Shown here: piece by piece, positions 5,315 to 5,660 of the stretch | How positions within the stretch are numbered: the stretch's first letter is position 1 | Layout: each line of letters opens with the position of its first letter | NCBI GenBank assembly: GCA_050743205.1 | Contig: JBOGEA010000374.1 | Location: 1 to 5,660 of the forward strand | Length of the DNA: 5,660 bases | DNA from: JBOGED01 sp050743205 | GTDB lineage: Bacteria > Actinomycetota > Nitriliruptoria > Euzebyales > Egibacteraceae | Direction: 5' to 3' | Notes under the pieces: generated by a model | The model's input: only the letters and a program-made list of their open reading frames with translations | Told to the model about the DNA's origin: nothing | Database searches by the model: none | Program-made: the position numbers and the translations under genes

Positions 5315-5557
5315 GTGCGAGAGCAGTGGGAGCATCGGGTAGAGCTGTTCGGTATGGAGTGGCGTCGGCAGCAGCGGCTGCCCGACGCCGAGGGCCTGCA
5401 ACGCAAGCTCAACGAATGGGGCGCCCAGGGCTGGCAGCTGGTCGCGTTCGAAATGGTGCGGGATGAGTACTCAGCCGTCGAACGGTCAGAGGGAGGAGCG
5501 GACATTGCTCCGACCGCCGCGTACTTGGCCATCCTCAAGCGTCTGCGAGACCAGTAG
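5315..5557 (+). CDS. DUF4177-like small protein
   Basis: This 80-residue protein resembles the DUF4177 family: short proteins beginning with a W-E-(Y/H)-(K/R)-V strand, then a helix ending in LNEWGAQGWQLV, then a final strand with an ILKR-type end. Here these are WEHRVELFGMEW (5-16), LQRKLNEWGAQGWQLVAFE (28-46) and YLAILKRL (70-77). The molecular role of the family is unknown. The start GTG 5315 is chosen because AGGAGG (5303-5308) lies six bases upstream and the protein then begins just before the conserved WEHRV; the frame is open to ATG 5228, but the added residues look random. The insertion between the Trp-rich helix and the last strand (about 50-68) is somewhat long and acidic. It stands alone, divergent from the 121-residue protein gene. 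Confidence 0.85.
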   Translation: MREQWEHRVELFGMEWRRQQRLPDAEGLQRKLNEWGAQGWQLVAFEMVRDEYSAVERSEGGADIAPTAAYLAILKRLRDQ

Positions 5558-5646
5558 CGGACCCCACGGTCAAGGCAGTGGCCGATTCGGCGCGCCGGGT
5601 TGCACGCGTCGCGGGTCACGTCGGGCTGGCTCTTGTGGAGCATCCG

Positions 5647-5660
5647 CGACGTATACGTCG
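5647..5660. repeat. Perfect 14-bp palindrome at the window edge
   Basis: CGACGTATACGTCG equals its own inverse complement. It lies 89 bases after the DUF4177-like gene and touches the window end, so it may be longer. A loopless palindrome of this size suits a binding site for a dimeric regulator upstream of a gene outside the window; that role is inferred. Confidence 0.5.

Noticed and set aside
5191..5643. 150-codon minus-strand frame opposite the DUF4177-like gene
   Set aside because: Ser/Arg-rich chance frame; the plus strand has a family match and an AGGAGG ribosome site at the right distance.

Overview
The window is high-GC DNA with GTG and TTG start codons, consensus GGAGG ribosome binding sites, and GAF-ANTAR regulators. 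It also carries a SigK-like ECF sigma fragment. Together these point to an actinomycete chromosome; genus cannot be read from this sequence. No tRNA, rRNA, CRISPR array, transposase or phage gene was seen.

Layout from left to right: (1) A leader-side stretch with a G-quadruplex motif on the minus strand, then a hairpin terminator, then a CspA-type cold shock gene (minus, TTG start). (2) Divergent from it, a type II NADH dehydrogenase-like flavoprotein (plus, about 660-2033). (3) A block of three perfect 31-bp repeats, each containing an 8-bp-stem hairpin, sits where this gene converges on a GAF-ANTAR regulator (minus, 2072-2806). Both genes read their last codons and their stop codons from the repeats. 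(4) A 300-base non-coding divergent region with two consecutive hairpins near its right end. (5) A tightly packed plus-strand set: a 65-aa zinc-ribbon protein, a second GAF-ANTAR protein, and a SigK-like ECF sigma gene that has lost a normal start for its region 2.1 and much of region 4.1. (6) An unrecognised acidic 121-aa protein (minus). (7) A short DUF4177-like protein (plus), then about 100 non-coding bases ending in a perfect 14-bp palindrome cut by the window edge.

The main theme is stress and redox response. Cold shock protein is an RNA chaperone, the flavoprotein probably feeds electrons from NADH to quinone, and the GAF-ANTAR proteins are expected to sense a signal and bind RNA hairpins to control transcription termination. 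The most distinctive points are the hairpin repeat block shared by two convergent genes, and the zinc-ribbon/GAF-ANTAR/sigma cluster whose last member looks either frameshifted and decaying or expressed by an unusual route. Nothing here proves a new system; these are the two places to look first.
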